A DNA stretch of 64,000 nt from Siphonodentalium dalli (GCA_032622095.1 CP136061.1:196960935-197024934); one strand, 5' to 3'; shown: positions 12,184 to 24,832, counted from the first letter of the stretch. A program made the numbers and translations. The notes: generated by a model not told the origin, from the letters alone.

Positions 12184-12676
12184 TTAAGGCCCACTTAATT
12201 TTCGAGTCGCCGACTATTTTTTTTATAGTGCCTTGATATCAGGTTTTAATAACAATCTATGCCATAAAATATGATTAAAATACTATAGTTCATCACCATT
12301 TTAAACGTCTGTATCAGAAGATACCCATAGAGAAATATAAAACAGCTTAAATCATAAAAAGATTCCGCCCGTTATTGCTCCCAGAATGCAACAGAATTCA
12401 ACCTAATGTATTTTCAATTGAAGGGGAATTACACTATATTTAACATATAGAGTTATTCCCCCTCCATTGAAAATAATACACTTTGCGCAACAAAACCAGA
12501 TGAACATTAAGCACAAAAACACGTTGTTAACTCAACAAAAACAACATTTTCAAAGTTTATTACACCGGATAAGCTGATAATACAGTGTTAGACAGCTTCC
12601 TATTTCAAATCGTATATATGCTGGCATATATTTTATATATGTGATCTGGGGGTTAGAAAATTAAGTGGACCTTTAA
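12184..12676. mobile_element. 485-bp TTAA-flanked MITE, copy 2
   Basis: Second copy of the element at 5200-5684, here 12188-12672 between TTAA at 12184-12187 and 12673-12676. Length is the same; substitutions and small indels are spread evenly. It is nested inside the inverted 16-bp array element. Confidence 0.85.
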
Positions 12677-13060
12677 TGTTGATGTTTCGTTCAAATACAG
12701 ATAGCCAGTTCGGACAAACTATATCTCTTACATGTTGTTTATTTCAGTCATCGTGTTTTCAACTTTCCATAATACACGACAAAACTGATACTGTCTTCTT
12801 GCTATTAATAACCGACATCTGGGACAATTTGGGAATTAGAAGTGGGTGTATTAATGTACTATATGTGAATACTAGCGTAATAGTATTTTTTTGCAAATTT
12901 TGATTCATTTCTGGTTAAATACGCCCAGAATAGAAAACCTTCGGAATAGCGAACCTTCGGAATAATGAACCTTCGGAATAGGGAACCTTCGGAATAATGA
13001 ACCTTCAGAATAGCGAACCTTCGGAATAATGAACCCTACCCTTCAATTCAATACCTAGTA

Positions 13061-13330
13061 TAAGCGGTAGTGCTATGATTTGTTTGTGGCGTATACATGC
13101 CTGAAGCTGTCGATGTGTTTTCAGCAGTATTGCTGAATGTTGCTGCATACGTATGGATATATTGAAAGGATCTAATATCCCATATATGCTTGATGATGTG
13201 CTTGAAATTGCAGGGTGTGTACCACGTACAGGCGGTATCGCTATGATAGCTGTTTGTGGCGTATGACTGAAGCTGTCGATGTGTTTTCAGCAGTATTGCT
13301 GAATGGTGCTGTATACCTGTATGTCAATAT
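13061..13330 (+). repeat. Direct repeat, two copies about 165 bp apart
   Basis: The segment containing GAAGCTGTCGATGTGTTTTC followed by AGCAGTATTGCTGAATG is present near 13101 and again near 13268, each preceded by GCGGTAxxGCTATGAT and TTTGTGGCGTAT. Two tandem units with moderate divergence. Confidence 0.75.
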
Positions 13331-13684
13331 ATACATACCATATGCGGGCGGGATGTCCGCTGAATTCAACCAGTTATTCTACTGGATTCGACGATACTTG
13401 TTCGCGGATTCGCTTGTCACATGATAGTGTACCAGTAGCCGATTTGGCATCGGCTGTATTGCATGCTGATGGTTAAAATGTTATGAGTTTATTCTTGTTA
13501 TATATAGTGATGCCAATTATTCACGGGATCGTTGATCAAGAATAAGTGATGTAGTTTCGTGCACGCGATAAAGTTCAGTTAATAATCATGGGTCAGTGGT
13601 GTTGGAAGATATTATATACATGTATAATTTTGCATGTTGCCAATATTCGCAGTTGGATGGAACAAAACGACTTTACTTGTACTT

Positions 13685-14640
13685 TTCTCTAGTCCAAGTC
13701 TTCTCGTACTAAAACCAGCTATGATATTTTGATGCGAGATGCTGGCATTTAGTCCGAGTTCCAGGCCCATGCATTCCTATGACACGACTTACGCCCAGGA
13801 TCTGTGGCGGGAATTTGTGGTGCATTTTACTCGATTTACCTAACACATCAATACATGATGCTACATGTATATACATCGGAAAGAGTTGCACCTTGTGGTC
13901 ATAATGGTGTATAATATTCTAATTTCCATGTTAAATTACGCATAGAATATTCCGGTTGATTGTCATGAACAGACATCGCTGTTTTTATATTTTATTTACG
14001 TTTTAACTGGAAGCCGAAGTGTTACGAACAATTTCGGCATAGTCCGGAGTTTGTTTAGACCGAGCCGAATTTCTACAAACAAAATGGCAGGCCCCATATT
14101 ATTCTAATGCTCGTTGTGTTTACACTGTTTTAAACTGTGAGATGGTTGTAATTCCCGTAATTTATTTAATGTATTACATTTATATCTTCAATATTTACTT
14201 AATCTATGTATTTATTTATTTATTGACACGTATAATTACGATTACAATGGAGAATTCGTCGTGCGTGGTTGATCGAAAATCTACGGAATATTTTCACTGG
14301 AAAATGCCGAACGCAGTTCGCGAGGTCAACTGAGTTCGCATACTTTTAAAAATATGTAAACACTGCGGCAAATGTCTCTTTTCACATTAAATTACTGCTT
14401 TCAATTCACAACTGATGTGGGTTTCAGATCAAATAGCATGTCTTCTGCGGAAAATATCCGTTTATTGTCGCAATTGTGATACTTGATTTCATATAATTGT
14501 GGTTTTATTTGAGCGGGTCACTAACGCTTAAGTCGTGTCATAGGAATGCATGGGCCTGGAACTCGGACTAAATGCAAGCATCTCGCCATCAAAATATCAT
14601 TAGCTGGTTTTAGTACGAGAAGACTTGGACTAACTTTTTA
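13685..14640. mobile_element. Foldback element with about 110-bp inverted arms
   Basis: The left arm 13685-13795 and right arm 14528-14640 are inverted copies that include AGTCCAAGTCTTCTCGTACT, the block with TGGTTTTAGTACGAG, and GGAATGCATGGGCCTGGAAC. The arms are about 90% alike by eye and enclose about 730 bp without coding capacity. The outermost AGTCCAAGTCTTCTCG is likely the terminus. Target duplication was not identified. Confidence 0.75.
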
Positions 14641-15291
14641 CGAGCACATTAAAATTCGCTGTGCCTTCTGGGGGCTTCCCATGTATGTTGTGTTTGTGTT
14701 TAATTTCCCAAACAAACATTGGGGTCTCGGGGAATCGAACAAAAACGCTAACAGAGTAAGGCTAAACTTTGACCCAGTAGGTACAATACAGTTGTGTGGA
14801 TTTACCCCACCGCGGCATGACATTTTGTATAGACATAACATTTGCATATCTGAGTACTGAGAAGTTCGCATCACAAAAGGCTATTGATTTATATGCGTTA
14901 CCTACGAGACCATATTTATCTAGTGGACGGACATCAGAACATTATCGAATGCGTCGACATTATGGAAGGAACACTTCAATCTAATTTTAATGTTTTTTCT
15001 CCTGAAAATGACAAATGTATCATTTTGGCTGGAATATCGCGGTATTAGTGTGCGTGATTGAAATCGTATATGGTAAGTACCACATGTGTACAATTAAAGT
15101 TTCTCTGTCCGATTTCACACTAACTTGGTCAAAATTGCATAAGTTAACGTTAAGCTGTTAAGCTTACCAATCCAACAAAAAAACGAACAATACTTGCAAT
15201 AAATGTATACTATACAGGTATGGCGACTATCAACGAAACCATCCACCAGTTTTAAGTTGAATATTCAGAATTCGGAATGATCTTTACCATA

Positions 15292-15421
15292 TATAGTAAT
15301 GCCCTAAGTAATCGACCCTTAACCACAGCAGAATCATGGGTAACTTTTCAGGATTTAGTCGGAAATATGGCTTGTTGTCATTCAACGGAAAGCTCTCGAT
15401 TACTTAAAGGGCATTACTGTA
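15292..15421. mobile_element. Short TA-flanked MITE (126 bp)
   Basis: The element 15294-15419 has ends TAGTAATGCCCT and AGGGCATTACTG between TA dinucleotides. The same ends and interior (ACCACAGCAGAAT, TTTCAGGATTTAGTCGGAAA) occur in the larger palindromic relative at 63299-63480, which supports the family assignment. It is mariner-like by its TA flanks. Confidence 0.75.
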
Positions 15422-15429
15422 TACCGATT

Positions 15430-16600
15430 TTGGATGACGATAACATGACGATTTTTACTAGACGCGATCGCTGGATGAATTCAATGTGCAAAGTTGTTAT
15501 GAAATCTTGGGCATCACAAGGAATATAATTATGTATCATGTATATAACACTAATCTTGCATGTAGATGTAAAACAAACAAAAATCACATTGGTTCACATA
15601 ATGGCACAATCAAGTTATGACATTCAACTGGTGTTGTCCATGTTATTGCGATGCTGTATGCTTTTAACTGTTCGACAGTAACTATTATGTCGTCATATAT
15701 CATCGACAGAAACCACCGTACGCAATCGAGTTATGATGTTGTTCTAATTCTTTGACTTGAATGGGTCTTTCTCCGACAAGTAGAGTCGAAATATGCGTAT
15801 TTACATACAGGCTACATATGTTCACACAGCTGACAAACTTACCAGAAAAAATTTCATGAAATTTGTCACAGAATGTACATATGCCATTTCTCATATCAGG
15901 GATATGCGTGGAGCTGGGCCAGTCTAGGATTGGTCAGGCCTATCCTATGGCATGTGAGCCACACCTTGTTAAATATAAACTTATATACAATTTAAAATGT
16001 TTATTAAATCATCGGCTCAAATTTTACCGGTAGTCCTTAACCTCAACGATTGTGTCACATTTAACAATAGGCTATTCGCTTTGGGCGTAACTCTTTGATT
16101 TGGGACACTATAAGGTATTGCGTCTTGGTTGAACTATATTCATGACCACTTAAAGGCGTTAATGTTAGTATAACTGGGAAAGAATCGGGTTATGATGTTT
16201 AACTATTCCATTAGTATAGATGGGATCGCACTCTCTATGGGTCGGGATCCGCGCTCACTAATGAATCGATAGGGGAGGGGCTCGGGGGGGGGGGGGTCAA
16301 GTGTTAAAGATAAATGAAAATTGGACATATCGTTTGTTTGTTTTGGCGAAGCATCGTTTATGTTGGTGGATTGGATCGCGCTCTCCGGGGGTTGAGATCA
16401 ATGCTTGATAATGAATGGGAACAAAGAGCTAAACTATATTGCACATCGTTCAGTGATATATATTTTTTGTCTTTGACTACCATATGAATGAGGTGCAGGG
16501 TCGTGGCGACAGGGCGGAGTTTGTGGTACTTTTGGTAATTTGGTAATTTTGGGAAACCTCTCTAGTTAACGCTTTCACGGAATAGACGACTACGTCTTTA
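15430..16600. other. No supported gene; contains a 13-G run
   Basis: Mostly unremarkable AT-rich sequence. A homopolymer of 13 G occurs at 16284-16296 after a G-rich lead-in. The phrase GATCGCGCTCTC(C/T) occurs around 16220 and 16375 in similar contexts, hinting at a diverged pair of repeats. Confidence 0.4.
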
Positions 16601-16604
16601 CCAA

Positions 16605-16735
16605 CAATAATGAAATCTGACGAAGCGAAAGACCTAGGTGTATTCATTGATAAAAAAAATAACTTTGACAAAGATGTAAACGAGGCAGTAAAGAAAGCAA
16701 ATCGGGCAAATTGTATATATCATTGGCATACATGT
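16605..16735 (+). pseudogene. LINE reverse transcriptase fragment (thumb region)
   Basis: The peptide at 16610 begins KSDEAKDLGVFIDKKNNF and continues to DVNEAVKKANRAN. This matches the conserved region just after the palm domain in CR1/Jockey-group reverse transcriptases, where a 'DLGV.ID..L.F..H' block is followed by 'KAN'. Only about 40 residues are present before the homology stops at the start of the tandem repeat that begins near 16770. It cannot be functional. Confidence 0.65.
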
Positions 16736-16769
16736 GGAGGCGGTGTGACTAATTACTGCGCGGGCTCCG

Positions 16770-17265
16770 GGCAAGCCCGGACACACCGGGGCAACTCCGG
16801 GCGGCCACACAAGCGCATGGACAGTATAGTATGGTGTCTTATGGTATAGTAGGATACACACTAAGAATATATTGTGAAAATTGACTTGCTGTGTCATCCA
16901 CCGGCGGTTTTATTATCCCTTTGAATGCCGAAATTCGCTAAAGGAATCAGGTAGAGCCCGGTCACACCAGAGACCGTATCAAACTGAGTTATAATATATC
17001 GATGCTAATGGTAGCGAGACACTTACTAAACGTAAACTGAATATTGCCTCGTCATCTCGTTTACGACGGGGTTCATTTGCCCCTTAAATTACAACAAGGG
17101 CCAGAAAAGAGAGCCTGTGTAACCCGGGCGAACCCATGCGGACAGTATAATATATGATGCATTGTGGTAGTAAAATGTATATGTTGTGAACAATTATACT
17201 TGCTGTGTCATCCAACGCCGGTGTTATTGACCCAACTCTATTTATTATTTGATCTAGAGTTTCAA
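16770..17265 (+). repeat. Tandem repeat R, three units
   Basis: Units at about 16770-16950, 16980-17090 and 17100-17265 share the string GGACAGTATA, then GTAG plus a block ending CTTGCTGTGTCATCCA and a CCGGCGGTTTTATT end. The middle unit is the variant containing CCTCGTCATCTCGTTTACG. The same repeat occurs inverted at 44030-44340 and 48640-48899 and at 50023-50235. No coding capacity; class unknown. Confidence 0.7.
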
Positions 17266-17284
17266 GTCCACCCATATAAAAATT

Positions 17285-17680
17285 TACCATATAGGTTTCA
17301 CCCTAGTCACACCAGGTTACACCCAGTTTACGCCCAGGTAAATCAGGGATTTAAATAGATTTACCCTGGTGTTTTATATATATGATAGGCATAAAACCCA
17401 GTTTACCTGGGTTTTTACGGATATAATATAGAAAGACGCTGTCACACCCGGGTTATCTGGGGTGAATTCGTTTTAGCAACCATATCAGTAAACATGATGT
17501 TATAGAATATATATATGTATAGTGTTACAGACCTGTAGTTGCAACAACAACATACCCGCATCCATGTAGACACCCGGGTATTTAGACCCAGGTTATCCCG
17601 GGTATTTACACCCAGGTATTTACACCAGGTATTTACTACAGGGTTCACCCGGATATATACACCTGGGGTATTTTGTTAGA
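17285..17680. repeat. Cluster of CCCAGGTA / CCCGGGTA motifs
   Basis: Short words such as CCCGGGTATTTA, CCCAGGTTA, ACACCAGGT and TTACCCTGGTG recur about twenty times in both orientations. A similar cluster lies at 42855-43380. The words are near-palindromic, so the region can fold extensively. A core of lower similarity lies at 17480-17560. Confidence 0.65.
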
Positions 17681-17698
17681 CTGTATAATCTGCACTTG

Positions 17699-18641
17699 AA
17701 GTTACCTTATTAACCCTTTCTATATTAAAGCATCATTGACGTGTAGTTACATTATTAACCCTTTCTATATTAAAGCATCATTGACGTGTAGTTACCTGAT
17801 TAACCCTTTGTATATTAAAGCATTATTGACGAGTAGTTACCTTATTAACCCTTTCTATACTAAGTATCATTGGTGAGTAGTTACCTTATTAACCCTTTCT
17901 ATATTAAAGCATCATTGACGGGAAGTTACCTTATTAACCCTTTCTGTATTAAAGCACCATTGACGGGTAGTTACCTTATTAACCCTTTCTATATTAAAGC
18001 ATCATTGATGGGAAGTTACCATATTAACCCTTTCTATATTAAAGCATCATTGACGGGCAGTTACCCTATTAACCCTTTCTATGCTAAAGTATCATTGACG
18101 TGTAGTTACATTATTAACCCTTTCTATATTAAATCATCATTGTCGGGTATTTACCTTATTAACCCTTTCTGTATTAAAGCATCATTGACGTGTAATTTTC
18201 TCATTAACCCTTTCTATATTATAGCATCATTGACGTGTAGTTACCCTATTAACCCTTTCTATATTAAAGCGTCATTGACGGGGAGTTACCTTATAAACCC
18301 TTTATATACTAGAGCATCATTGACGTGTAATTACATTATTAACCCTTTCTATATTAAAGCATCATTGACGTGTAGTTACCCTACTAACTCTTTCTATATT
18401 AAAGCATCATTGACGTGTAATTACATTATTAACCCTTTCTATATTAAAGCATCATTGATGTGTAGTTACCCTTTCTATATTAAAGCATCATTGACGTGTA
18501 GTTATCCTATTAACCCTTTCTATATTAAAGCATCATTGACGTGTAGTTACCTTATTAACCATTTCTATGTTAAATCATCATTGGTGGGAAGTTACCTTGT
18601 TAACCCTTTCTGTATTAAAGCATCATTGACGTGTAGTTACT
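17699..18641 (+). repeat. 45-bp minisatellite, about 21 copies
   Basis: The unit is TTAACCCTTTCTATATTAAA followed by GCATCATTGACGTGTAGTTA and CCTTA, 45 bp in all. About 21 units run head to tail; one near 17860 is a base or so short and one near 18463 has lost about 20 bp. Because 45 is divisible by three, an open frame of 289 codons (17870-18739, plus) reads through with a 15-residue period (NPFYIKASLTGSYLI). I regard that frame as a by-product of the repeat rather than a gene, since it has no start context or homology. Confidence 0.9.
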
Positions 18642-18659
18642 TACTTGAAGTTTATTATC

Positions 18660-21330
18660 ACAGTATGAGAATACACTACCCCGGACAAATGAAGCAATAT
18701 CATATTTTATCTAACAGCCTAGCTATAAGTGAACATTAAGCTGACAAACAGACAATTTTCAGGGCCATTATTTAATATTAAAGGGATACAAAATAAAGAT
18801 ATTTCTAGTTATCAGTAAGAATTATTCTCTAAGTGATACTTATTTTTTCAAATAAATGATTGCATATACTATAGTAGACCATATATTAACAGGAAACTAT
18901 TAGTGAATACAATTATTGTGTTTCAAAATTCGTTTCGTTTCTGCAGCCAAATTACAATCCTAACTTTTAGTTAACTGTTTCTTCGAATTCCAAAAAAAGC
19001 GCAAACAATTCCTAGCGGTGTTTTGGGTTAGTTTTGTCGCGAATCAACACGGATTGGCAGAAGGAAATAGTGTATTGGCTACAAAACGGATAAACTGTGG
19101 ACTTAAATATAAGATTCGCCGATTTTGTCGGCATGGATGCGCACAAATATCGAAAAAGTCTGAATTTCATGTGAAAAAAAAATTCAATTCCCGGAGCAGT
19201 GAGGACAACCACTACGGCAATGAAACGGATCAACTATAGTACCGAACGGTATCCATAACCAGAATATTTCCGCTGACATACGTGTGGCATATTTTTATCA
19301 CATGAAAATCACTGATAGTGAATTGGGATTGAATTACTTGAAAAGTAATACATGTAACAGATAATTTTTATCTACGGTACCGGTATGCGGCAGCTAGTAT
19401 GTAGTATGTACTGTATACTAGTGTAGTACTGTACTGTACATGTAGTCATACTGATATAAAGCCTGCTGTACAATACTACTTTTGCTGTTTTACTGGACTA
19501 CTGAGAGTGTACTATGTGAATGTGATATTGTTAATTCAGTTCCACTCTAATGTACATCAACTGAATAAATTTGGCAATGATGCATCACTAAGGCACCGGT
19601 AATCCCTACATACCAGGAGGACAAGTCGGTCAACTTGGGACAACAGTCGTCACACGACAAAGAAAATTATCAACAAGTGAACGTCGTCATCAAAGTTGCA
19701 GATTAAAACACACTGTAGATGAATGTTAAATGCACAGTTCAGTGCAGTTGGGATCACATGGACCTCAATTGTAACAATTGTTACAATTTACAAATATTTA
19801 AGGATTATACTAGTGTCACTTTGATGAGTAGATGCGTGACTGATAAAAGATTAGACACTCCATATTTACTTGAAAGATAACAGTACACGATTCCATCATG
19901 TTGTTCCATAATACCTCAACCTTTGGTGGATAACAGTAAAACTAATGAAAATGATGAAAGCCAGACTCATCATCAAGAATATATGTGTATGCATAAGTAA
20001 CGGTTCAATGATTTTGACTCCATCAGATGCTATTTAGGCTCATATTAACACATACATGTAGTTCACATATTCTCAAAATAAGTGTCTCCCTGAACCATGT
20101 TAGAACCTCAGTGAGACCACGTTGAAAATTACTATCAATGCAGTTCTAGTGTTGACGAAACGCGGTCCCTTTCCTTCAACCAAGTTGCAATGTTCCTCGG
20201 CGTGGTGATTCGTGAAAATAAATGTCAATGCAACTTAAAGCAGTGGAGGTGAATGTTACATGTAAGTTGTTATTAACGAAACGGAACGATGCCTTTCATA
20301 GGTTCCACCAGCAATAAGTCGTGACTTCTTTATATTGGCCTGACAGATTAGTTTTTGTCAGCGTCATGTCTGTCCACCATTATGATGGCCAGATATATTG
20401 TCATATAACAGCGATTTACGATCTGTCTTGTTGGCTTATAAAATAAATTAAGAAATTGGCCATGTGTTCGTTCCTCGAGTAAAAAAATATTGTTTAGTAC
20501 AAACGTCCTCATTGGTTGTGTTCCTCGACTCCTCGTGTGGTCGGTCAAGTCACTTACAGTACATGTACGTACAGGGCGCTCAGAAATTTCTTGGAAAAGC
20601 GACCACATGCTTGAATCTACTTTGCGATTTTGGAGCTACGCTTGTAAATGCGTCCATATTTAACACACTTACCTTGATTTATTCACAAACAAATGTCTTG
20701 ATGCAGGCCTTAAAATCCATCAGATTTTTTTGCGAGAATCAAAACGTTAGTGTTTCACTTTCTAAAGGGAATCAAGACTTTTTATGAGAATCAAAATGAG
20801 AATCATGATTCTGATTATAAAACAATTAATGTCAACAGTGTTTATTTATGTTTATTCCATTTTGAATGGAAAACTACGGTACATCACGTCAGATTCCGAA
20901 CATACATGTACATGTACACCAGGAGTGGGAAAATAACACAAAATTATTCAGATGTGAATTTAAATTAAACAAAACTAAAACTTATACTGCAAAATACACT
21001 ATCGTAACGTTATTTCGGTGTTCATACCAGTATTCTTTTTCGGCGCAATGATCGGTAATTTCAATGCGACTGCGAATATTCCCAATGCAGTGCATTTACT
21101 AGTAATTTGAACGCTGTCGTCAGAACTTTACAAAGTGGTCACAATGCACCCTCAACGTGTTAAATGGCTGTGGAATTGCGTTAAAATGACATTTATTTTT
21201 AGAATATGTGTATATAACCAGAAGGATAAAGAACAATTCAACTGTTTTTATCACTTTGTAAACCTCTGATGTTTCCCATGTATATTATAAACCATGTTGT
21301 TATATCCTTTATAATTGTTTATTCAACATC
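18660..21330. other. No supported gene
   Basis: About 2.7 kb with scattered TACATGTA words and short unsupported frames, including a pair of fully overlapping 73-codon frames on both strands at 19012-19239 and frames at 20348-21051. None has a recognisable domain, splice context or repeated copy in the window. Confidence 0.5.
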
Positions 21331-21337
21331 ACAGGGT

Positions 21338-21684
21338 GCAATCCATACAATGCGGTTCCGATTTCGATGTCCGGTTCGGCATTATTATCGTCTGGTTCGA
21401 TAGCAGAAATACTCTGTTTCGAATGTCATACAAGTTTTACGAGTTCTCTCGAATGGATAAATTTCTAAACCTGATTTTTGGCGCATTAGTTAGAATTATA
21501 TTTTTTCACAAGAACACACCACAAATATAGTATAAATGATGTACTAGTAACTGATAAGCCACATACTGGTACTGTGATATAGAATTCCAAAACTTAACCT
21601 AAAAATCAACAAAAGAGTCAACTGCTTTCTGGTTACAAAACGTCGAACCGGACAGCAAAAGCGGAACCGGATTGTATTGATTGC
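21338..21684. mobile_element. 347-bp MITE with 43-bp terminal inverted repeats
   Basis: The left end 21338-21382 (GCAATCCATACAATGCGGTT, then TGTCCGGTTCG) and right end 21643-21684 (CGAACCGGACAGC, then GGAACCGGATTGTATTGATT) are inverted copies with about seven mismatches. The interior is short and non-coding. Target duplication not clear. Confidence 0.75.
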
Positions 21685-21689
21685 ATAAA

Positions 21690-24240
21690 CATATGAAGTT
21701 TGGTCACTGACCGACATGTGCTATTGCAGAAGAAAATAAACAAATTATCTGGTATGGTTTATAGGACTATGCATTGCCGACTTAAAAATAAAAATTCACA
21801 TAAACATCGCATGAAGCGGTCTAACCACAAATGCGAGTATTCGGTAATTCCAAATGTATGAACTATCACCATGATATCCCGGTATAACATATCATGGTCA
21901 GGACTGTTTGTACAAAAGGGAGTTATTCTTTGCATAATTTTCCAATATCTTTGTGTACTCAGACTGTATTGCAATGGAATATATCAGTACATGGTACATG
22001 TATAATGTGTGCACATTATATACTTTAGTATGTGTCATAAAAGACTCATGTTGTTAAATTGGGCGATTGAAAAAAAAACATGTGTGAAATCAGAGAGAAT
22101 ACATGTACATGTGCCCATACTATAGACCTCTTTGTGTGCTATACTACTGGTACTATTCATGTACTACACTACAATAAGATAAATTTTAATTGTGCCACAG
22201 ACCTCAAACACGCCAAACAAGTACCTGTAGCCAGGCCTACCAGTACCAGGCTACTAGTAAATGAAGTACTGAAAGTGTCACATCATTAATCGAGCCCAAT
22301 CCTAGAACTAGTCGTCCTGTGTCGTATTAGGTAGATACGCTTTGATAGACATACTAGTACCGGTAGATTAATATCTGTTTTGTAAATGTTTGGGTTATGA
22401 ATAAATATGTTCAGTCAATCAACTAATGATGATAAGGACACAAGAAAACCAATGTTTTGAAGGAATCATGACTCTTTTTTTTATTAAGTAATGGCAGAAG
22501 CGTATTTGTCGTGACCTAAAGATGTCTTATTAACACGCATTTGTTCCCAATTAAGGTGACGCAACATGTGATGGAAGATGCCATATAACAAATTTAAATG
22601 CAATACATATATACCATTGGAAATGAACCAGTACTATATTTATCCCGCAGGGTCGTAACACAACAAAGACAGGTCTGCCTGATTGACTACCTTTATTTAA
22701 TGAATTATTAATCAAAAAGGTAGTCGTGAAATTATTGGTAGGATGTTCACTGTCCAGTTATCCATTTCTTGCTTCGCGTCTTCCTTTTTTGGCCCACAAT
22801 CCGCCATGGCCACAAGCAAACAAGCTGAGTCCGTGGGAACCAGGACCTGAAACGAGACACTAGACCCCCTGGTTAGTGATGCCTGCTGGTCAGTGCCAAG
22901 CGAATGCCGCAGGATCAAAAAACAAACAAACAAACAAAAAGGGGGAGGGTTGGGGGGGGGGGGGGGTAATTTCAAACAAAAACATACTTTCCCCAATTTT
23001 CGAATCTTGCGAAAAGACATTGGCCCTCTCACGACTTGATCACGTGCCTCCGGCGATATAGTTCCGCTCTCCCGATTTACTGAGAACGATCAGCGCCCTG
23101 GTTATATATACCCTGATGCTGCTGAGAGTTTTTGGTAACATTGCGAATAAAATACCAGGCAGATGCTGACTTATTAAATCTTATTAATGATCATATAGTA
23201 CTGCATGTTAATCCCACCAATGGAATTTGTGTATCGATCCGCATGATCCATCAAATCTTTATTTAGCAACTGACCCAATCGGGCACGCGATCTTGTTTTG
23301 GTTCTATTCTTAGTTTTGGTAAACAACTGCAAACGTGTCTCTCTAGCTGTCATGTTTTAGCGACCGACGGGATAAATGCGGTCGCTGTGCGACGCTCGTT
23401 TTCTATACTAAATTTAAAATATACTATGTATACGGTACATGTATACCATAGTAGTATTGTGCATGTGCCTTTATATAATCTCTTTACGATGATACTGCCG
23501 CATGTGCGTTATAGTGTAGTCGACTCATGTTTATAATTCTTTTGCTCTTTAAATATAGATGGAATTGTCTAAATTTTGACTCCACTGTAGTGTTATATTT
23601 ATTTATATAGAAATATTCAGTGTTGAATCTTCGGGTGCCCAAAACTTGGCGCCGGGCGAGATATTTTCTGACACTCCCGATACAAAATGTGTCAGAAATT
23701 GTCTCGGGATCTTGGATTCGTCCCTTGCTTGGCTATACAGTATACGGTACATATTACTGCGATTGGCTTTGGTTTCGTTGGCATCAATTTTCGTGGTTTG
23801 TCATCAAAAGGCTTTTTCGTCGGTACATGAATTCGTGGATCAGATATCATTTTAATGCATATCAACAGATCCTACATGCACTAGCAGCTGCATGACACAA
23901 ATTATGTGTGTACTATTGAGAAATTAGACCCCAAGGTATTCCTGCGCTGAAAGCACATCACGCAATCATTACCATAATATAGCTACCAGCTTCATTTCAA
24001 ACTTTGGCCAAGTAGGTATTTATTGTATTGTGTAGTCTGCACGTGGTTACTGGTAAACAGATACCCGTTTAAAGAAACCAATGCATTGAGCATTGTTATA
24101 CAAACTATCATAGCCGAGATAAGAGGATGTAGCATATCAATTTTGTTTCGCTGAATGAATTATATATTGTATTGGAAAAGATTACGTTTCATCTCGTCTT
24201 CTGTGTTTTTCTATACATAAATTTTACGGCTTAGAAAACA
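21690..24240. other. No supported gene; contains a 15-G run and a small hairpin
   Basis: A homopolymer of 15 G is at 22952-22966, just after (AAAC)n. A 41-bp inverted repeat with GACTACCTTT arms lies at 22686-22726. Open frames at 22712-23032 (minus) and 23620-23895 (plus) have no family motif; the first is driven by the low-complexity G/C-rich tract. Confidence 0.45.
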
Positions 24241-24244
24241 AACC

Positions 24245-24832
24245 TTAAAGGGGTACTGTACGCCATTTTCAATAAATTTCCGGTGATAACAACGATCTAT
24301 TATCGATAATATATAGAAACATAAGTAATTTGAGTCGATGATGTATTTTGTAAACACTCAGGTTAATAGGCTATCTTAAAATTTAATAATTTAAAAGTTA
24401 ATTATTTAATTTAAATTGAATTTATGGCTGGAGCCATAAAATGGCGTAAATTAAAATAGGAATTTCCGTGTACCAGACGTAATCAAATAATAATTTAGGG
24501 ATACTGGATTAGTAAACCCATTGCACACACGATCGTTTGAAACATTATGCTGATACGGGGAGAAAACTCAAGCCACTCACTGACTAGTGACGATAAATGA
24601 GTATATAGGACTAGTATGCATATATAATATAACTTTTATTTGATACATTTGGTTGAAAACTGTACAAAAATTACTCGACAACAATTTGTATTTTTGCATT
24701 CCGGTAAATTTGCCATCCGTAACACTACTTCGTACTCAACAGACTTTCAAATAATGGAAACATTGTTACCTTATTCTCCGACTCAGAGACTATAGAAACC
24801 AACAACAACATTTGGGTACAGTATCCCTTTAA
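24245..24832. mobile_element. 580-bp TTAA-flanked MITE
   Basis: The element 24249-24828 lies between TTAA at 24245-24248 and 24829-24832. Its ends are AGGGGTACTGTACGCC and the inverted TGGGTACAGTATCCCT, matching over about 15 bp with one insertion and one mismatch. No coding capacity. The termini resemble, in their first bases, the AGG(G)TAC ends of the 29.5-kb family. Confidence 0.75.

Larger units (their letters stand above)
11614..13036. mobile_element. Element bounded by inverted 16-bp repeat arrays
   Basis: At 11614-11774 there are about ten copies of a 16-bp unit (CTATTCCGAAGGTTCA and variants). At 12935-13036 about six or seven copies of the same unit occur on the opposite strand (CCTTCGGAATA). 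The two arrays point inward to a core of 1.16 kb, so the pair acts as a long terminal inverted repeat built from tandem units. A separate 485-bp MITE (12188-12672) sits inside the core. No coding frame persists across the arrays because 16 is not a multiple of three. Confidence 0.7.

Noticed and set aside
11614-13036. CRISPR array
   Set aside because: The 16-bp units are contiguous with no spacers, and the context is a eukaryotic transposon field.
17699-18641. CRISPR array or telomeric repeat
   Set aside because: Unit variation is by point changes without spacers; the unit does not match a telomere motif beyond the word TTAACCC.
17870-18739. 289-codon frame as a repeat protein gene
   Set aside because: The unit length of 45 bp keeps a frame open by arithmetic; no start context, signal peptide or homology.
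19012-19239. 73-codon frames exactly overlapping on both strands
   Set aside because: No family motif, no repeated copy and no splice context; chance frames.
22712-23032. 106-codon proline-rich frame (minus strand)
   Set aside because: The proline run is the translation of the 15-G homopolymer on the other strand; the rest has no motif.
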